From Thermodesulfovibrio sp. (GTDB lineage Bacteria; Nitrospirota; Thermodesulfovibrionia; Thermodesulfovibrionales; JdFR-85), in assembly GCA_027050975.1 (NCBI GenBank), contig JALUAR010000258.1:1-8135 (forward strand): 8,135 nucleotides of DNA. Direction: 5' to 3'. How positions within the stretch are numbered: the stretch's first letter is position 1; each line of letters opens with the position of its first letter. Below the pieces are notes generated by a model, which worked only from the letters and a program-made list of their open reading frames with translations, did not search any database and had not been told where the DNA came from. This document shows positions 5,218 through 8,135 of the stretch, one piece after another. A program made the translations under genes and the position numbers.

Positions 5218-5473
5218 AGAGGGCTTCCCTCTCCTCTTTAAGGTCTGCGAGGATTTCTTCAGGTGAAACGCCTGCTGCCTTAAGAATCTTTCTTATCTGC
5301 CTTCTTGCCTCTTCAATTTCAAGTCTGTGGGGAGTAATAATTAAAGAATCACCCACTGGAATAATGTTTACAATATCTCCTGCGTCAAGTCCGGTCTGCT
5401 CTCGAATCTTTTTGGGTATGGTAAGTTGTCCTCTTGCCTTGATTTCTGCTATGGTTGTTTTCACTGCTGCCAT
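5177..5473 (-). CDS. vapB: AbrB-family antitoxin (VapB-like) paired with the PIN toxin
   Basis: Antitoxin of 98 residues. Residues 4-50 form a SpoVT-AbrB DNA-binding domain with the IKARGQLTIPKKIREQTGL core and a closing SLIITPHRL strand. The charged helical tail (EEARRQIRKILKAAGVSPEEI to EERE.LFEETYGKK) is the type that wraps a PIN toxin. I chose the ATG at 5473 over the GTG one codon earlier because GAGG (5481-5484) is then 7 bases away rather than 4. Its stop lies inside the toxin gene (41-base overlap), so the two form one operon with the antitoxin first. A promoter with TTGACA at 5528-5533 and repeated TTCTGA motifs lies just upstream and is probably the autoregulated one. It is clearly different in domain sequence and tail from the orphan antitoxin 450 bases away. 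Confidence 0.9.
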   Translation of the reverse strand: MAAVKTTIAEIKARGQLTIPKKIREQTGLDAGDIVNIIPVGDSLIITPHRLEIEEARRQIRKILKAAGVSPEEILADLKEEREALFEETYGKKSKGLS

Positions 5474-5501
5474 CACATCACCTCATTCTGTATTTCATAC
5501 T

Positions 5502-5522
5502 TCAGAATATCAGAATTCAGAA
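5502..5522. repeat. Three TCAGAA/TTCTGA direct repeats inside the vapBC promoter
   Basis: TCAGAA occurs at 5502-5507, 5510-5515 and 5517-5522, with start spacings of 8 and 7 bases, filling the -10 and spacer of the vapBC promoter. Repeated short motifs in this position are what one expects for VapB or VapBC autorepression. Spacing below one helical turn is short for independent dimers, so binding is uncertain. Confidence 0.4.
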
Positions 5523-5533
5523 AATTGTGTCAA
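5504..5533 (-). promoter_or_regulatory. Promoter of the vapBC operon
   Basis: On the minus strand a perfect TTGACA (5528-5533) is followed by an 18-base spacer and TATTCT (5504-5509) with a TG extended -10. The predicted start is near 5497, with a leader of about 24 bases carrying GAGGTGAT. An alternative -10, GATATT at a 16-base spacing, overlaps it. Confidence 0.5.
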
Positions 5534-5619
5534 ATTTAATCACAGAGTCAGGGACTTTTTTTATGGACTGGGTCTTTGGCTCCAGTAATCAGGGGAGCTA
5601 CAGGAGTTTACTCTGCTTA

Positions 5620-5642
5620 GCCAAACAATGATTATGTTTGGC
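5620..5642. repeat. Perfect 8-bp hairpin downstream of the Tat-protein gene
   Basis: GCCAAACA (5620-5627) and TGTTTGGC (5635-5642) are exact inverted repeats around a 7-base loop. It lies 35 bases beyond the stop of the minus-strand Tat-protein gene and about 87 bases before the vapBC promoter. No T-run follows on either strand, so it may be a non-canonical terminator, an mRNA 3' stabiliser or a protein site. Confidence 0.45.
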
Positions 5643-5677
5643 CAGTGAATAAAGATATTACATTTAACTAAATTAAT

Positions 5678-6370
5678 CTACATATCTATATGTATGTCTC
5701 TAACGTTGTGATTTTCATCAATATCAACCACCTTTAACTTGCCGTCTATTTTATAGATAATGTAGTATTCACCCTCTTTCTCTCCTATAAGGGGCTCAAT
5801 CACTATCGCTTCTTGATAAAACTCTATATTTTTTATCCTGGGTTTATATGTCCGTACAAAACGAGTCGACACATCACCTTCTTTTTTATTTTTCGGTATA
5901 TCGTCATTAAATATCAGTTTAGCTACTTCTCTTAATGTCGCCATTTTCTCCTCAACAGGTTCTCCTTTCAACTCTTTAGGCATAATAAAATATTCCAATG
6001 GTGGAGTCTTTTCTACACCGAACATAGTAAAAGTATTTTTATCATCTAAACCATAAGCAATTGCATTGGCTCTTCTGTCTACAGAGCCAAAGATACTTTT
6101 ATAATCAGCCAACGGATCAGTCCAGAAATTATATTCTGGACCTTTTAATTTTTTGAGAGAAACTGAATCCATTATCTCTATAAATTCTTCAACCTTTTTT
6201 CTTAATTCTTCAACATTTTTTCTTTGTCTTTGTTCTGGGGTTAGTTTTTTGTAGAATTCCTCAAGTTTGTCATCTCCAGCATAAACACTCTCAGGCATTA
6301 CTCCTCTAACAGCAGCATAAGCTAAAGCGGCCATACCTGTTTTTAAAAAATCCCGTCTTGACATACTCAT
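5678..6370 (-). CDS. Tat-exported protein of unknown function
   Basis: Hypothetical protein of 230 residues that I do not recognise. From the chosen start it opens with MSMSRRDFLKTG, an exact twin-arginine (S-R-R-x-F-L-K) signal, then a short Ala-rich hydrophobic stretch and a likely cleavage after VYA31, so it should be folded in the cytoplasm and exported by TatABC. The mature part starts with a Lys/Glu-rich helical segment to about 75 and ends with alternating strand-like stretches (IVIEPLI, EYYIIYKIDGKLKVVDI). No Cys pair, heme or molybdopterin motif is visible, so the usual reason for Tat use is not obvious. I chose the ATG at 6370, not 6376, because the GGTGGG at 6377-6382 is then 6 bases away instead of touching the start codon. 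The gene looks richer in A+T than its neighbours. It stands alone between the ATPase and vapBC and may have been acquired. Confidence 0.82.
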   Translation of the reverse strand: MSMSRRDFLKTGMAALAYAAVRGVMPESVYAGDDKLEEFYKKLTPEQRQRKNVEELRKKVEEFIEIMDSVSLKKLKGPEYNFWTDPLADYKSIFGSVDRRANAIAYGLDDKNTFTMFGVEKTPPLEYFIMPKELKGEPVEEKMATLREVAKLIFNDDIPKNKKEGDVSTRFVRTYKPRIKNIEFYQEAIVIEPLIGEKEGEYYIIYKIDGKLKVVDIDENHNVRDIHIDM

Positions 6371-6473
6371 GAACATCCCACCTTTCTCGTTTTAACTCAA
6401 CTTCTTCTTTGCTTTATATATAGCTTTCAAAGTTTAAATACTTTTCGGTGTTTTACTATTGTGTGGTGGTTAT

Positions 6474-6502
6474 AAATTATCAAAAAATAAGGATAAAGTC
6501 AA
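6474..6502 (-). promoter_or_regulatory. Weak candidate promoter for the Tat-protein gene
   Basis: On the minus strand TTGACT (6497-6502) and TAATTT (6474-6479) are 17 bases apart. The -35 is good but the -10 matches at only three positions. It would give an unusually long AT-rich leader of roughly 97 bases, which contains an imperfect palindrome near 6411-6424. Confidence 0.25.
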
Positions 6503-6513
6503 GAGAAGCAACT

Positions 6514-7749
6514 TCACACACACCCTTGAACCACACAGTCTACAGGTAGTGCATGCACATTGTTCTTTAAAGGTAGGATGTCATTACAAAGACATATCAG
6601 GCAGCCTGCCTCTATCTTCAGGTTCAACCTCTTCAATGAGTCAAAGATCCTTACCATATCCCTGTTTGGTGAGGCGGTCTTCTTGATCTCAACAGGATAT
6701 ACCCTGCCGTCCTTAAAAATAAGCAGGTCAATCTCCTTTCTGTCTCTGTCGTGATAATAATAAAAAGAGGGCTCAATGCCGTTATGAAGATAGCTCTTAA
6801 GGATTTCTGTAAATACCCATGTCTCAAACACTGGCCCTGAAAGTGCCCCTGCCTCAAGGGTCTCCGGACTGCTCCATTCAGTAAGCCAGGCACACAAGCC
6901 TGTATCAAGAAAGTATAGTTTCGGGGTTTTTACAAGCCTTTTACTAAGATTAGTATGAAATGGCTGAAGAAGATACACCAGGCCAGATGCCTGAAGAACT
7001 GAAAGCCACTTCTTTGCAGTATTTGGTGAAATGTCAGCATCCCTTGCCAGGTCTGACAGGTTCAGCAACTGGGCTGTTCGGGCTGCAGCAGCCTTCAAAA
7101 ACCTCATAAAGCTCATCCTGTTAACTACATTTATTATCTCTGCCACATCTCTCTGAAGATAGGTCTGCACATAGGACGAATAAAAAAGACCCCAATCCGT
7201 TTCAGGCTCTGCATGAAGAGCCGGAAAAGAACCTCTAAAAATATAAGTGTAAATGTCCATAAGGGAAAGGCTGTTTTCAGCAGGATATCTGGATGTGATT
7301 TTTTTAGATGGCAAAAAGGGTTTTACCTTAGCCCCCTCGCCATTTGATTCCATGAAAGAAAACCCCATAAGATTAAGTATGGCTACTCTGCCTGCAAGAG
7401 ATTCGGTTATGCCCTTCATGATATGGAAATGCTGAGACCCTGTAAGCCAGAACAGGTTCTTTTTCCGGGTCCTGTCAACTATCATCTTGATGTAGGGCAG
7501 GAGTTCTGGTGCATATTGTATTTCATCAATTATAAGAGGGGGACGGTAGCGCTGTAGAAACAATGCAGGCTCAGTCTTTGCAAGTTGAAGCACCACAGGG
7601 TCATCAAGCGTAATGTATTGTCTTTCTGGCTCGGCAATGTTCCTGAGAAGGGTGGTTTTTCCAACCTGTCTGGCACCGGTTAGAAGTATAACAGGAAAGT
7701 GTCTTGCCGCCTTCCTTATAAACTTCTCTATGGTTCTTGGCAGATACAT
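6514..7749 (-). CDS. AAA_14/DUF4143 ATPase with C-terminal nuclease-like domain
   Basis: Cytoplasmic P-loop ATPase of 411 residues, typical length for this widespread but poorly understood family. Seen in order: Walker A TGARQVGKTT (24-33), Walker B LIIDEIQ (72-78; D75, E76), a sensor-like FWLTGSQ (100-106), AGR ending at R121 as a possible arginine finger, a winged-helix-like segment at about 228-262 (LSDLARDADISPNTAKKWLSVL), and a C-terminal DUF4143 region with EIDLLI (D341) and VEIKKT (E354, K356). The last two match a PD-(D/E)xK nuclease-type core, although nuclease activity is unproven in the family. These genes are often scattered and associated with mobile or accessory regions. The ATG has no Shine-Dalgarno; TATAAT at 7764-7769 is 14 bases upstream, so the leader would be very short. 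It is divergent from a partial gene whose start is 21 bases away. There is no sign of truncation. Confidence 0.93.
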   Translation of the reverse strand: MYLPRTIEKFIRKAARHFPVILLTGARQVGKTTLLRNIAEPERQYITLDDPVVLQLAKTEPALFLQRYRPPLIIDEIQYAPELLPYIKMIVDRTRKKNLFWLTGSQHFHIMKGITESLAGRVAILNLMGFSFMESNGEGAKVKPFLPSKKITSRYPAENSLSLMDIYTYIFRGSFPALHAEPETDWGLFYSSYVQTYLQRDVAEIINVVNRMSFMRFLKAAAARTAQLLNLSDLARDADISPNTAKKWLSVLQASGLVYLLQPFHTNLSKRLVKTPKLYFLDTGLCAWLTEWSSPETLEAGALSGPVFETWVFTEILKSYLHNGIEPSFYYYHDRDRKEIDLLIFKDGRVYPVEIKKTASPNRDMVRIFDSLKRLNLKIEAGCLICLCNDILPLKNNVHALPVDCVVQGCV

Positions 7750-7763
7750 ATCGGCTATTTTGA

Positions 7764-7793
7764 ATTATATGTGAAAATTAGCCGAAAAGTAAA
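7764..7793 (-). promoter_or_regulatory. Candidate promoter for the DUF4143 ATPase
   Basis: On the minus strand TTTACT (7788-7793) and a consensus TATAAT (7764-7769) are 18 bases apart. Transcription would start near 7757, only about 8 bases before the ATG. The element lies inside the first codons of the divergent plus-strand gene, so if both are real their expression would interfere. Confidence 0.4.
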
Positions 7794-8135
7794 GTTTTCA
7801 GGAAGACTTATAAGAGAGTCCTTCAAAACCGGAGTAAAGAAAATAGCCAAAAAAGGAGCGAAAACTCTTGCAGGCCTTCCTTCTTCATACAGGAAGAAGG
7901 TTGCAGAAAATATATTCAAGAACAAGATGGACAAATATCTCAAGAATCCTTATTTTGAAGCCAAACTTATAGATATTTTGGATTCTATTGACGACACTCC
8001 CGAGAACGAGATTTGTGTAAAAGATGATGAGTGTAGAGATGCCTTTACAACATTCCGTGAAAGTGCTGAAGAATTCGTAAGCGATGCCGGAAAGGTGGGA
8101 GTTCTGGGAATTTTAAGCGGAGTAAAAAGAGGAAC
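7771..8135 (+). CDS. Partial, unrecognised basic protein, cut by the window edge
   Basis: A plus-strand frame is open from 7771 to the right edge (121 codons plus two bases, no stop). I infer a GTG start at 7771 because it is the last start codon before the open stretch leaves the ATPase gene; the only in-frame GTG further upstream (7699) would lie deep in the antisense of the ATPase. An in-frame ATG at 7927 is an alternative. Residues 1-55 are Lys/Arg-rich (KISRKVKFSGRLIRES, then VKKIAKKGAK), and the part after about 60 is acidic with two Cys (C90 and C95). The end turns Gly/Val/Leu-rich and may begin a hydrophobic segment. No family is recognised. No Shine-Dalgarno or convincing promoter precedes it, so it could be leaderless or lack its true 5' end. 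The antisense frame at 7755-7943 is shorter and rich in Phe/Leu, as expected for a shadow. Confidence 0.6.
   Translation, partial: MKISRKVKFSGRLIRESFKTGVKKIAKKGAKTLAGLPSSYRKKVAENIFKNKMDKYLKNPYFEAKLIDILDSIDDTPENEICVKDDECRDAFTTFRESAEEFVSDAGKVGVLGILSGVKRG

Noticed and set aside
5199..5588. Plus-strand open frame opposite vapB
   Set aside because: Antisense of a clear antitoxin gene with good RBS and domain match.
6459..6686. Plus-strand open frame at the ATPase 3' end
   Set aside because: Mostly antisense of the DUF4143 C-terminus, with no RBS and no recognisable content.
7755..7943. Minus-strand open frame of 62 codons upstream of the ATPase
   Set aside because: The plus strand is open for twice as long to the edge with more protein-like composition; this Phe-rich frame looks like its shadow.

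Overview
The window looks like ordinary bacterial chromosome of moderate GC, with long Lys/Glu/Ile-rich proteins and short intergenic gaps. Gene content (a THEP1-type NTPase, a CxxC module of the kind seen in sensor proteins of Nitrospirota and the former Deltaproteobacteria, tandem universal stress proteins, an AbrB/PIN toxin-antitoxin pair, and an AAA_14/DUF4143 ATPase) would fit an anaerobic, possibly thermophilic member of those groups. This is inference from gene style, not a taxonomic marker; there is no rRNA or tRNA here.

Layout. (1) 59-2234, plus strand: a compact three-gene run made of a double-GAF sensor with an N-terminal Cys-rich module, a secreted, very basic coiled-coil protein, and a THEP1-type nucleoside triphosphatase. 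None of the three has a clear Shine-Dalgarno site. (2) 2296-4121, minus strand: a tandem-domain universal stress protein with its own good promoter and RBS, and upstream of it a sirtuin (CobB/Sir2) gene. (3) 4122-4508: a long intergenic stretch holding a GC-rich cluster of short palindromes that looks like a REP-type dispersed element, then a good sigma70-like promoter. (4) 4509-5473: an orphan AbrB-type antitoxin on the plus strand, meeting tail-to-tail (one base apart) a complete VapBC-type operon on the minus strand. (5) 5678-6370, minus: a Tat-exported protein of unknown function. (6) 6514-7749, minus: an AAA_14/DUF4143 ATPase with a C-terminal nuclease-like fold. (7) 7771 to the right edge, plus: the 5' part of an unrecognised basic protein whose start lies only 21 bases from the ATPase start.

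How the genes may work together. The first cluster pairs a cytoplasmic small-molecule or redox sensor with an exported helical protein and an NTPase, but no known pathway joins them. The usp and sir2 genes are both stress- or energy-state-linked and lie in the same direction, but usp has its own promoter. The toxin-antitoxin region carries two unrelated-looking AbrB antitoxins for one visible PIN toxin, and each antitoxin gene has short repeated motifs over its promoter or start that look like autoregulatory operators. I found no CRISPR array, phage structural gene, transposase or self-evidently new multi-gene defence system. The best candidates for undescribed biology are the GAF/coiled-coil/THEP1 cluster, the orphan antitoxin arrangement and the Tat-exported unknown.
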